Assembly (NCBI RefSeq): GCF_009834915.1
Contig: NZ_WVHS01000002.1
Coordinates: 1,202,720 to 1,266,719 of the forward strand
Direction: 5' to 3'
Length of the DNA stretch: 64,000 nt
Source of the DNA: Hufsiella ginkgonis
GTDB lineage: Bacteria; Bacteroidota; Bacteroidia; Sphingobacteriales; Sphingobacteriaceae
In this document: positions 44,135 through 53,337 of the stretch, piece by piece
How positions within the stretch are numbered: the first letter of the stretch is position 1
Layout of the letters: every line of letters begins with the position of its first letter
The notes under the pieces: model-generated
Seen by the model: only the letters and a program-made list of their open reading frames with translations
Databases searched by the model: none
What the model was told of the DNA's origin: nothing
Program-made: the position numbers and the translations under genes

Positions 44135-44284
44135 ATGAAAAGAACCCGTACTTACCCAAAAAGATCAGCCGATTATAAATTCCGGCTTTTTTCTCTGTTC
44201 CTGGCGATGTTGCTCGGATCAGGCCTCATAAATTCCTGTAATACCAACCTGCAAAGCAATCCGCAAACAACGCTGCAGCGATAA
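44135..44284 (+). CDS. Tiny putative lipoprotein (49 residues)
   Basis: An ATG at 44135 opens a 50-codon frame. The N terminus is very basic (MKRTRTYPKR), then comes a hydrophobic helix (LFSLFLAMLLGSGLI) ending in a lipobox-like INSC with Cys35, then only 14 polar residues. It could be a small lipoprotein or a signal-peptide-only product. The family is unknown. It lies in a 379-base gap between two minus-strand genes and ends eight bases before the convergent stop at 44293. Confidence 0.5.
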   Translation: MKRTRTYPKRSADYKFRLFSLFLAMLLGSGLINSCNTNLQSNPQTTLQR

Positions 44285-44292
44285 CACAGGAC

Positions 44293-47200
44293 TTATAAAT
44301 GCTCCACTACCATCGTTTTTAACAATGGTTTTTGCTTAACGCCGGTACCCGCCGATTTAATGGCCACATACACGTCGTGCAGTTTTTTATCAGCCGCCGG
44401 CTGAAGAGGTACCCGTAGGTTTACGGCTTGTTTGGCTGCAGGAATGTTCCAGGTCGCATGGCCTATCAATGCGCCATTTTCCTTATCGAGCCTTACTTCA
44501 ACTGTATAACTTGCCGCATCGCCGCGCGAGAAACCGGTCAGGTTTATGCTTCCGATGTTCGAAAGATCGATCGCCCCCGTTTTAAAGGAGCCCGTTTTCT
44601 CCGGGAAAACCAGATACTTATTGCCGGATGAGTCGCGGACGGCTAACCCTGCCGGGGTCTTCAGCTCAGCGGCATCTAACAAGTTGCTGCGCAGGTATAC
44701 CGCGGCATTCCCGGTTAATGGTTTCACACCGGAGGCGCCACGGTCGGCATAAGAAGCCTGGATCACCATTATACGCCTATCTTTTACCTGCTGCTCCGGA
44801 ACGATCTTTCCGGCCAGCGGAAGCGATGGTTTTGCAGCTTCCTGGTTATTTAACGAAAGCACCCATTCCACGATCTTTTTGGCATCGGCCACCGGCATGC
44901 TGGCATGGGCAGGCATGGGCACCTCTCCCCAAACGCCGCCGCCGCCTTTCAGGATCTTGTTATAGAGGTGAGTCATGGCATCGGCATTGTCCTTATATTT
45001 TGCCGACACCTGCGTAAATGCCGGCCCGATCGATTTGGTATCGATCTTATGACAGGTCATACAATCAGATTTCTGCATTAACGCCTTCCCGGCGAGGTTA
45101 TCGGCCACTACCTGGTGACCCAACGCAGCGCCGGCCATGTCCATACCTTCCCGGTAAGAGTTAGAAACGTAAATATTGGCTTTCGTTACCACGGCGCCCT
45201 TATCAGTTGCCGCTACGGAATAACTTACCGGCTTACCCGGGAAATAGAAAGTCTGGTTATCCGACAAGGCTATGCTCACTTCAGGTTGGGCGTTCCCGGC
45301 GTAAACCGTGGTGACGTCGCTTTTCGCCGACGCTTTCTTCGGATCCAATACCTGCACGCTCACCGGGTATGCGCCGGCCCTGGTGTATGTGTATCTGATC
45401 GTCGGCGTGGTGGTGGTTCTGCGAATCCCGTTGCCAAGGTTCCATACGTAGGTAACGGCATCCCGGTCAGGGTCGGTAACTTCTGCCTTTGCGGTAATGG
45501 TGAACGGCAGCAGCCCGCTGGTTTGGCTGAGTGTTACTTGTTTCACTTCCGGCGGACGATTGCCGGCGAGGTAATCGATCCGCGACAGGCCTGCATCGGC
45601 ATTTTTAGCAAACCAGCCTTTCCCGTACTCGAGCACGTATAAGCGCCCGTCGGGACCGAGCTCCATGTCTACCGGCGCCGAAAGCGGCAGGCCCGGCATA
45701 AATGGCTCCATGCCTGTGTAATCCCCGTTCTCTTTCATGGTCACTACCTTTATCCAATTCCTTACCCACTCATAAATAAACAGCTTATCATCATAGTATG
45801 AAGGGTAACGGGTGGCCGCCGGGTATTTGCCGCTGTGGTAAACAGGCCCGGCCATCGCGGTACGGCCGCCATCTCCTACATCCGGAAACTCCTTCGACTT
45901 GCCGTAAGGATACCAGATAAAGGCCGGCTGCGCGGGCGGAAGATCCTTTAACCCGGTGTTGTTCACAGAAATATTCATCGGCTTTGCCGGGTCGAATTTC
46001 GCCCCGCTTTCACCGGTTTTGTAGTCGTAATAGTTATACGGGATGTTATTGCCGATAAAGTACGGCCAGCCGAAATAACCGGCCTTGCGTGCCTGGTTCA
46101 CCTCATCGTAACCACGCGGGCCGCGGGCAGGATCGTCGCCCTGCGCATCAGGCCCCACTTCTCCCCAATAAAGGTACCCGCTTTCCTGGTCCACCGCGAT
46201 CCGGTAAGGATTACGGTCGCCCATTACATAGATCTCCGGGCGCGTCTTACCGGTGCCTTCCGGGAAAAGGTTACCTTGCGGGATCTTATAGCTACCATCG
46301 GAATTTACCACGATGCGGAGGATCTTACCGCGCAAATCGTTGGTATTTCCAGAGGAGCGACCGGCATCATATTGGTGCAGGCCTTCGCGGTTATCCATCG
46401 GCGCGTAGCCTTTATTCACAAATTTCTCCTTCGGTGCATCAAACGGGGTCGAATTATCGCCGGTTGACACAAAGAGCGTTTTTCCCGGCCCAAAAGCGAT
46501 GGACCCGCCGGTATGGCAGCAGATCTCCCGCTGCGAATAAAACTGGAGGATGATCTTTTCCGAGCTTTTATCCAGCTGGTCGTTCACAAACTTAAACCGC
46601 GACAGCCGGTTCACCGAGGTATCTGCCGGGCTGTAAAAAACGTACACAAACTTATTCAACGCGAAATCGGGGTCGGCGGCAATGCCCAGTAACCCTTCTT
46701 CGGCGTTTACGCTGGTATTCACTTTAGTCTTTGCGTATACGTCGAGAGCGCCGGCGCTTTTCACCTGCTTTGTTTCGTTCTTATATAACATCAGTTCGCC
46801 CCTGCGTTGCGAGATCAGCACGTCGAGGTTCGGCAGCACGGCAATTTCAGTAGGTTCGTATAAAGTTCCCTGCGTAAGCGTGGTTTTTACGAAGCGATTG
46901 TTATCGGGTGCACGTGCTGTTTTGGCATTGGCGTAGTTGAGCGGCTGCCCGCCGATGGCGTATTTAATTCCCCCAAGCAGGTGAGCAAGAAAAAGCGGTT
47001 CCTGGTACGACGCATCTGTATGACCAAGACCGGTATAAAATGCCCGTCCGCCATCAAAGGCATGAAACCAGGCGATCGGGTGATTGTCGCCGTTCTTACC
47101 ACCCTCATAGCTTTTCTCATCCAGCTTGAGAAGGACCGTTACATCAGGGTTGAGATCTTTATAGTTGTACCACTCGTCGAAGCGCTTCCAGGCAGCCGGT

Positions 47201-47676
47201 AAATGTTTGGTGGCGATATTGTCACCGTTCACTACATTTATCACCGCTTCCTGTTGTTTCGGGTGGCTCAGGAACCAGCCGCCTGCCAGTTTCCCGTACC
47301 ACGGCCAGTCATATTCCGTATCCGCGGCGGCGTGTACGCCTACGTAGCCGCCTCCCGCCTGGATGTAACGTTCAAACTCTGCCTGCTGGATCCCGTTTAA
47401 GGCATTCCCGGTAGTGCTCAGGAAGATCACCGCCGCATAATGCTTCAGCGAATCTTCGGTAAACCAATCGGCATTTTCGGTGGTGTCTACCAAAAAGCCC
47501 TGTTCATTCCCCATTTTTACCAGGGCGGCTTTACCGGCTTCAATGGAGCCGTGCCTGAAACCGGTCGTTTTACTAAAAACCAACACGCGCGGTTTTGCGG
47601 GTAAATACCATTTATTAAACGAATACAGCGCTACCAGTATAAGGCCGGGAAGCAACAAGTTACGTAAAATTTTCAT
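44293..47676 (-). CDS. Multidomain ThuA / PQQ-type sugar dehydrogenase / PKD / cytochrome c protein
   Basis: The protein has 1127 residues from the ATG at 47676, where the signal peptide begins; an ATG eight codons upstream also exists. The domains in order are: ThuA (about 20-250), a glucose/sorbosone dehydrogenase-like propeller (about 260-700, with EICCHTGGSIAFGPG and NPYRIAVDQ), a PKD domain (about 720-800), a class I cytochrome c with CMTCH (Cys872, Cys875, His876), and a C-terminal carbohydrate-binding-like domain. It is probably a periplasmic sugar oxidase that passes electrons to its own haem. Similar fusions occur in Bacteroidota and Planctomycetes. Confidence 0.9.
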   Translation of the reverse strand: MKILRNLLLPGLILVALYSFNKWYLPAKPRVLVFSKTTGFRHGSIEAGKAALVKMGNEQGFLVDTTENADWFTEDSLKHYAAVIFLSTTGNALNGIQQAEFERYIQAGGGYVGVHAAADTEYDWPWYGKLAGGWFLSHPKQQEAVINVVNGDNIATKHLPAAWKRFDEWYNYKDLNPDVTVLLKLDEKSYEGGKNGDNHPIAWFHAFDGGRAFYTGLGHTDASYQEPLFLAHLLGGIKYAIGGQPLNYANAKTARAPDNNRFVKTTLTQGTLYEPTEIAVLPNLDVLISQRRGELMLYKNETKQVKSAGALDVYAKTKVNTSVNAEEGLLGIAADPDFALNKFVYVFYSPADTSVNRLSRFKFVNDQLDKSSEKIILQFYSQREICCHTGGSIAFGPGKTLFVSTGDNSTPFDAPKEKFVNKGYAPMDNREGLHQYDAGRSSGNTNDLRGKILRIVVNSDGSYKIPQGNLFPEGTGKTRPEIYVMGDRNPYRIAVDQESGYLYWGEVGPDAQGDDPARGPRGYDEVNQARKAGYFGWPYFIGNNIPYNYYDYKTGESGAKFDPAKPMNISVNNTGLKDLPPAQPAFIWYPYGKSKEFPDVGDGGRTAMAGPVYHSGKYPAATRYPSYYDDKLFIYEWVRNWIKVVTMKENGDYTGMEPFMPGLPLSAPVDMELGPDGRLYVLEYGKGWFAKNADAGLSRIDYLAGNRPPEVKQVTLSQTSGLLPFTITAKAEVTDPDRDAVTYVWNLGNGIRRTTTTPTIRYTYTRAGAYPVSVQVLDPKKASAKSDVTTVYAGNAQPEVSIALSDNQTFYFPGKPVSYSVAATDKGAVVTKANIYVSNSYREGMDMAGAALGHQVVADNLAGKALMQKSDCMTCHKIDTKSIGPAFTQVSAKYKDNADAMTHLYNKILKGGGGVWGEVPMPAHASMPVADAKKIVEWVLSLNNQEAAKPSLPLAGKIVPEQQVKDRRIMVIQASYADRGASGVKPLTGNAAVYLRSNLLDAAELKTPAGLAVRDSSGNKYLVFPEKTGSFKTGAIDLSNIGSINLTGFSRGDAASYTVEVRLDKENGALIGHATWNIPAAKQAVNLRVPLQPAADKKLHDVYVAIKSAGTGVKQKPLLKTMVVEHL

Positions 47677-47812
47677 CAGCAGCCAGGGTGTTTCATGCAA
47701 ACGATTGCAGGTGGATCTTTAATGATTAGTGGCTGCAAGATATAAAACTGTCCTGTACTGTCGTGTATTTTTTATTGGAATTTAGGTGACGGGGCTACGC
47801 AAAAGACGCAAC

Positions 47813-47881
47813 GGTTCACACAAAGGCGCAGAGATTAACTTTGCGACCCTTGCGAAAAACGCTGCGCCCTTCACGTGAACC
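47813..47881. repeat. Intergenic inverted repeat
   Basis: GGTTCAC...AAGGCGCAG (47813-47831) faces CTGCGCCCTT...GTGAACC (47862-47881). The inner region holds further TTTGCG/GCGAAA-like words. It lies downstream of the SGNH hydrolase gene and may be a terminator or a copy of a genomic repeat. Confidence 0.5.
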
Positions 47882-47900
47882 TTAAGCTCTGTACACGATC

Positions 47901-49079
47901 CTACTTATTTAAGATGGCGAGAATCGCGTCTGCTATTTTATCGCTGCCCTTTGCCCCGGGATGCAGGCGATCGTCAGACATCAGCCCCTGGTCGACAGAA
48001 GCCTGGCTGAATGGCCCTAAAACCTTGGATAGGTTCAGGTATGCCGCCTGGTTATCCAGCGCCAGCTGGTAGAGCATATTTGCGTAATCGCCCAGCTTAT
48101 ATTTACGCGGATCTTCTTTCTGCAACTTCGTTTCCGGCGGACAGACGATCATAATATCGCAGGCAGCGTTCATCTGGCGTACCTTATCAACGAGGTTCTG
48201 CATGGTCACCTTCATCTCCGCCGGACTGATGTTCCCATCCATCTCATTGGTCCCAAATAGAAGAATAGCGGTTTTGGGAGTCATGAGCGAGGTAGAGGTA
48301 CTCCACAACGTGCTTTGCGCGAATACGCCGGCGGTGGCGCCGCCGATACCCAGTTTATGAAAAGCCAGCACATTACCTGTGCGCCTCCCTAACACGCCAA
48401 AAAAGATCTCACCTGCTTTTAGCGGCTCTATATCAACGGTAAAGTTGCTTCCGGCGCCCGAAACGTCGATATCCAGCGTTCCCACTGCCTGGGTTGCCGC
48501 AGACTCATCAACCGTTATCCAGCTGCCGCCGTTCAACCTATACCGGAATTCACCCGCGTTCGGATGTTTTTCATATTCCAATGTAAGGGAGGCCAACGGA
48601 ACTTTCCCAATGACCTGGATCGGTGCATTGGCAGCTTTGCTTGTTACATAGCCGCAAGGTCCTAATGTTGCTGCCCCGGCCGTGCTCGACGTCCATTTTG
48701 CCGGCTCGTAAGTAAACGTGAGCTGATCATTATCGATAGAACCGTCTATCGAGTTAAGCAAATCGGCATTCCATCGCGCAAAACTGCAATATCCCGGCCC
48801 GCCATCGGCAAAACTGCCGCTAAGCAACGCGTCGTGTACCTTATAAGCAAAGAAATTTGCCTGTATGTAGGAGTCCCCGATAAATACCATGTCGAACCGC
48901 GAATTTTTGGAACTCTTCCAGGCGGTCCAGGTCTTTAACTGGTCCGTATTTGCAGTTAGCGGCGAGTTGTCTGTATGGTCAATTCCATCAGGCTCAGGGT
49001 CTTTGGGTTTCTTGCTGCAGGCAGAGAAACTGATAACCAGGTAAGTAAGTAACAGTAAAGAACCACGGTGTTTAAACAT
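47901..49079 (-). CDS. SGNH/GDSL-type esterase lipoprotein
   Basis: The protein has 392 residues. It has a lipoprotein signal with Cys21 (SFSACSKK). The catalytic Ser70 lies in FIGDSY, the oxyanion Asn in LLFGTNEMDG, and the Asp370-x-x-His373 pair in DRLHPGAKG near the C terminus. A beta-sandwich-like insert occupies the middle. Such enzymes deacetylate or de-esterify carbohydrates on the cell surface. The neighbouring sugar-oxidising fusion protein fits a carbohydrate role, but the substrate is unknown. Confidence 0.87.
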   Translation of the reverse strand: MFKHRGSLLLLTYLVISFSACSKKPKDPEPDGIDHTDNSPLTANTDQLKTWTAWKSSKNSRFDMVFIGDSYIQANFFAYKVHDALLSGSFADGGPGYCSFARWNADLLNSIDGSIDNDQLTFTYEPAKWTSSTAGAATLGPCGYVTSKAANAPIQVIGKVPLASLTLEYEKHPNAGEFRYRLNGGSWITVDESAATQAVGTLDIDVSGAGSNFTVDIEPLKAGEIFFGVLGRRTGNVLAFHKLGIGGATAGVFAQSTLWSTSTSLMTPKTAILLFGTNEMDGNISPAEMKVTMQNLVDKVRQMNAACDIMIVCPPETKLQKEDPRKYKLGDYANMLYQLALDNQAAYLNLSKVLGPFSQASVDQGLMSDDRLHPGAKGSDKIADAILAILNK

Positions 49080-49220
49080 AACTTGGGGCAGATTAATGTG
49101 CTGAAGATAGCGAAAACATTACACCTTGCTAAATTACACCAAATAGTTATTTACTGACAACCAGCAACTTATTTTTAAAATTGTAACCCTTCTGTTACAT
49201 TAAATGCCAGCAACTCACCG

Positions 49221-49928
49221 TTACCTGGAATAAACGCTTCCCCCAACGCCGAAATCGCCGTTCCCGGCGATCATTCCCCTGGCAACTACCGTATAGCTTT
49301 TACCCGCTTGTATGGTGATGTTGTTGAGCGCCGCCGAAGCTGCGTCACTGGCCTGAACCGTAAAATTATACGTACCCGGATCGATAGCGGCGAATGCCGA
49401 GGCCGATTTAAAAGCCTGATCGGCAAATAGCGTGGCCCCGCCGGAAACGTTCAGGTCTACCGATGTGGCATCAGGGATCATTTGCACCAGGCGGATCTTC
49501 GCTTTACCGCTTGCCGGCGCAGCAAGATCATCGTCTGTGACTACCACTACCGGTGCGCTGTTGGAGCCGGCGATAAATGCAGTATAATAATGGTTGTTAG
49601 TGAAACTGAGGGTTTGCGTAGCCAACACCTGGTTGGTACCGCCAACCGTTATGTCGAACTTCCGCTGGCCGGTATATGCCAGGATATAGTCGCTCTGCTG
49701 CGTAAAGGCCAGCGCCGGACCGTTCACCAGCAGGTTATCGAGGTAAAAATTCACCGCCAGCGGGCCCGGGGAGGCGTTGTACACATTAAAAGCCGCCGCC
49801 TCTTGCGGCGTCGCATCATCTATGTCCGACTTGCACCCTGCTGCTACCGATAAAAAAAACGCGGCCGCCGCGCCGAACAGCATTAAACCTCTAAGATTTA
49901 ACCTGTTCTTTAATAAATTGGATTTCAT
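49221..49928 (-). CDS. DUF4397 lipoprotein (second of two)
   Basis: The ATG at 49928 (MKSNLLKNRLNLRG) is preferred over one at 49982, since the signal peptide then starts correctly and is lipidated at Cys32 (VAAGCKSD). The 235-residue product has DUF4397 motifs (FNVYNASPGPLAVNFYLDN and KIRLVQMIPDATSVDLNV). It is similar in layout to the product at 40399-41103, so the two are probably paralogues. The function is unknown. Confidence 0.88.
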   Translation of the reverse strand: MKSNLLKNRLNLRGLMLFGAAAAFFLSVAAGCKSDIDDATPQEAAAFNVYNASPGPLAVNFYLDNLLVNGPALAFTQQSDYILAYTGQRKFDITVGGTNQVLATQTLSFTNNHYYTAFIAGSNSAPVVVVTDDDLAAPASGKAKIRLVQMIPDATSVDLNVSGGATLFADQAFKSASAFAAIDPGTYNFTVQASDAASAALNNITIQAGKSYTVVARGMIAGNGDFGVGGSVYSR

Positions 49929-50203
49929 ATGATCTCTTTCATAAATAGTTGATCTAATTAGAACGATCATTTTCGGCAGCAAGTATTAATTAGTGTAACG
50001 CGACAAGCGTATTTGGGAAGTACGGTCTATTTCCTATTTCTCCTATGAGCTAAAATCCCCATCAAAACTTAACATTAACTTCTCGTCCGCTTAACTTGGT
50101 GGGTTTCGCACATCCTGCTGCCCGTTAATTTCCAACCTTAGGGTTTTACGAAATCTCCTTTATAAATGATGACAAAAGCTTTTAAAAAGTAAACACAGAA
50201 CTT

Positions 50204-53200
50204 ATGAAACAAAAATTACTCACCCTATTTTTTTTGAGCCTGCTAACCGTTGGTTACGCATTTGCTCAAAACCGGACCATTACCGGAACAGTGATCGGAA
50301 AAGACGACGGACTACCGCTCCCTGGAGTATCGGTCAGGCTGAAAGGCACCACCACCGGTGTGCAAACCAACGCAGACGGCAAGTACCAGCTGGCCCTGCC
50401 GGCCGGCAACGGAACACTCACTTTTACCTACATCGGCTATGCCACGCAGGAAATCGCGGCAGGAGCAGACAATGTGATCAACGTATCCCTCGTACCCGAC
50501 AGCAAGCTGCTTGGTGAAGTGGTGGTAACCGCCCTCGGTGTCCAAAGAGCCAAAAGAGCGCTTACATACTCCGTTCAGTCGGTCGACCCGGCCGAGGTCG
50601 TACAATCACGCGAAACGAACATCGTCAACGCGCTCTCTGGTAAAGTAGCCGGCGTATCCATTAATAACTCGGGCGGGCAGGCAGGTTCATCGTCACGGAT
50701 CGTTATCCGCGGTAACACTTCACTAACCGGCAACAATGAGCCGTTATTCGTGATCGACGGCATCCCGGTGGACAATTCCACCAACAGGGCCATCGGCGAA
50801 GCGACAGAAAGCGCCCTCTTTAACGGATACGGCAGTAACCGCGGGATCGACATCGACCCCGCTAACATCGAAAACGTCACCGTACTTAAGGGCGCCTCTG
50901 CCACCGCCATTTACGGATCGAGGGGCGCCTTCGGCGTGGTGCTTATCACCACTAAGAAAGGCGAAAAAAGCAGCGGTAAGTTCCCTAAAATATCCTTCTC
51001 TTCGAGTTATGCCGCAGACAATGCGTATACGACCGGGTACCAGACCTCCTATTTAGGCGGAAGCCTGGGCCTGTACAAAAATGGACTGCCGGCAAGTGCG
51101 GGTGGCTATTCTGAAGCAGCCGGCGGCGCTACACAAAGTACGGCAAGCTGGGGGCCGCACAAAGATTCGGTAAGCGCAGCCGTGATCGCAGCCGTAGGCC
51201 GGCCTACCGTGCTCGATCCGCGAAAATCCTTCTACCAGACCGGAAGCGTTTACAACAACTCCATTTCGCTTAGCGGCGGTAACGACAAAACCACCTACAT
51301 ACTCGGGTATTCTAACGTAAACCAGGAAGGAATCGTAAAGAATAACGACTTTAAGCGCAACAGCGTTACGGCAAGCTTCTCCTCGCAGCTAACCGAGGCG
51401 TTTACTACCAGCACTTCGGTAAACTACATCAACTCCGCCAACAAGCGTATGCCCGAAGGAAATACCAAGCGCTCGTTCCTGTATTCGTTAAACTTTGCAC
51501 CCATTAATTTCGACAGCAAAGACGCGTACGAAAAGTTCGGCAACCTTTCCTGGAGCACCGCCACCGGGTTCAACAACCCCTATTGGCTGGTAAATAACAT
51601 CCTGATGCCAAGCAGCGTCGACAGGCTGATCGCATCCAACGAATCATCCGTGAAGATCCTGCCCTGGTTAAAGCTCACTAACCGCATTGGTGTCGATACC
51701 TACACAGATGAGCAGCGGGAACAGGTAAACATCGGTACCATCAGCATCCCCAACGGGAGAATGTATGAATCGCTCATTAAAAGAGCCCAGTTTAACAACG
51801 ACCTGATCTTAACCGCCGACAAAAAGATCAGCCCGGATATCACCTTTTCGGGACTGATCGGGAACAACATCAACTCTCGGAATTACGCCCGCAGGACCAT
51901 CCGCGGCTTAAACCTGAGCATCCCTAACTTCTACGACATCACCAACGCAGAAACTACCGAGTCGCTGCAAGCCGATTCTAAGAGAAGGCTGGTTGGGGTT
52001 TATTCCAGCGTAACGTTCGACTATAAAAACTACCTGTTCCTGAGTGCCACGGCTCGTAACGACTGGTCGTCAACCCTCCCCACAGGCGATAACTCTTATT
52101 TCTATCCATCGGTATCGGCGGGTTTTGTATTCACGGATCTCCTGGGAATGTCGGGAAACAAATACCTTCCTTACGGAAAGGTCCGGCTATCGTATGCCCA
52201 GGCAGGTAATGATGCATCTGAATACCTTACTAATCAAACCTTCACACAGGCAAACCCCGGCGACGGCCGAAGAGGGAATATCGCATTCCCTTACAATGGC
52301 GTGAACGGGTTCCAGACCTCCGACCTGCTGGCAAATAACCGTTTGAAACCAGAGATCGTAACAGAAATAGAAGTGGGTACCGATCTCCGTTTCTTAAACA
52401 ACCGCCTGGGCGTCGACTTCTCCTACTACGATAAAACGAGCGAGTCGCAGATCCTGCAGCAGGAGATCTCCGCTGCCAGCGGTTATGCCGTTAGGACTGC
52501 CAACGCCGGTGAGATCTCCAACAAAGGGATCGAGCTGATCATGACTGGCTCCCCGGTTAAGACCAAAGACTTTAGCTGGAACCTGGCCGTAAACTTTGGC
52601 AGGAACAAGTATAAACTCAAATCGATCGCCGAAGGCGTAGACAACATCTTCCTCGGCGGATTTTCGTCGCCGCAGATCAGGGCCGATAAAAACTACGGTT
52701 ACGGCGTGATCTGGGGCCAGGGCTTTAAACACAATGCCGAAGGTAAATTGCTGATTGACGACGACGGACTGCCCGTACTCGCCGACGAGCTCGGCCCTAT
52801 CGGCAATGCCACCCCGAAATGGAATGCCGGTTTCCGCAGCAGCATGTCATATAAAGGGCTCACGCTCTCCGGCTTGCTCGATGTGCGCAAAGGCGGGGAC
52901 ATCATGAACTTCGACTTATACTACTCTACCTTCTACGGCACCTCGGCGGTTACGGCTAACCGCAACACCATGTATACCTACGATGGCGTAAACGAGACCA
53001 CCGGTAAACAGAACGACGTGAAGATCAAGCGCGACCAGGCTTACTACCAGAACTGGTATTCCTCCATCGATCAGAATTTCGTTGAAGATGGCAGCTTCAT
53101 CAAGTTAAGAGAGGTTACCCTCAGTTACACGCTGGGTAAAAAAATCCTCGCAAAATCGACGTTCGATGCCGTGAACTTCTCAGTAACCGGGCGTAACCTG

Positions 53201-53332
53201 TGGACCAAGTCTGACTTCAGCTTTGGCGATCCTGAAGGGGCCCTCCTTGGCAACACCAACGGCCAGGGTTTTTATAATGCCGTAACTCCGGGTACCAGGG
53301 GCGTAACCTTTGGCCTGAATGTTAAATTCTAA
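50204..53332 (+). CDS. SusC/RagA-family TonB-linked transporter (second)
   Basis: The protein has 1042 residues: signal peptide (to AFAQ), carboxypeptidase-D-like domain (GTVIGKDDGLPLPGVSVRLK), TonB box region LGEVVVTALGVQRAKRAL, plug with RIVIRGNTSLTGNNEPLFVID and VLKGASATAIYGSRGAFGVVLITTKKG, and the outer-membrane barrel ending GLNVKF. It is paired with the SusD gene five bases downstream. No hydrolase gene lies in the same operon, so the ligand is open. Confidence 0.95.
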   Translation: MKQKLLTLFFLSLLTVGYAFAQNRTITGTVIGKDDGLPLPGVSVRLKGTTTGVQTNADGKYQLALPAGNGTLTFTYIGYATQEIAAGADNVINVSLVPDSKLLGEVVVTALGVQRAKRALTYSVQSVDPAEVVQSRETNIVNALSGKVAGVSINNSGGQAGSSSRIVIRGNTSLTGNNEPLFVIDGIPVDNSTNRAIGEATESALFNGYGSNRGIDIDPANIENVTVLKGASATAIYGSRGAFGVVLITTKKGEKSSGKFPKISFSSSYAADNAYTTGYQTSYLGGSLGLYKNGLPASAGGYSEAAGGATQSTASWGPHKDSVSAAVIAAVGRPTVLDPRKSFYQTGSVYNNSISLSGGNDKTTYILGYSNVNQEGIVKNNDFKRNSVTASFSSQLTEAFTTSTSVNYINSANKRMPEGNTKRSFLYSLNFAPINFDSKDAYEKFGNLSWSTATGFNNPYWLVNNILMPSSVDRLIASNESSVKILPWLKLTNRIGVDTYTDEQREQVNIGTISIPNGRMYESLIKRAQFNNDLILTADKKISPDITFSGLIGNNINSRNYARRTIRGLNLSIPNFYDITNAETTESLQADSKRRLVGVYSSVTFDYKNYLFLSATARNDWSSTLPTGDNSYFYPSVSAGFVFTDLLGMSGNKYLPYGKVRLSYAQAGNDASEYLTNQTFTQANPGDGRRGNIAFPYNGVNGFQTSDLLANNRLKPEIVTEIEVGTDLRFLNNRLGVDFSYYDKTSESQILQQEISAASGYAVRTANAGEISNKGIELIMTGSPVKTKDFSWNLAVNFGRNKYKLKSIAEGVDNIFLGGFSSPQIRADKNYGYGVIWGQGFKHNAEGKLLIDDDGLPVLADELGPIGNATPKWNAGFRSSMSYKGLTLSGLLDVRKGGDIMNFDLYYSTFYGTSAVTANRNTMYTYDGVNETTGKQNDVKIKRDQAYYQNWYSSIDQNFVEDGSFIKLREVTLSYTLGKKILAKSTFDAVNFSVTGRNLWTKSDFSFGDPEGALLGNTNGQGFYNAVTPGTRGVTFGLNVKF

Positions 53333-53337
53333 CAGCT

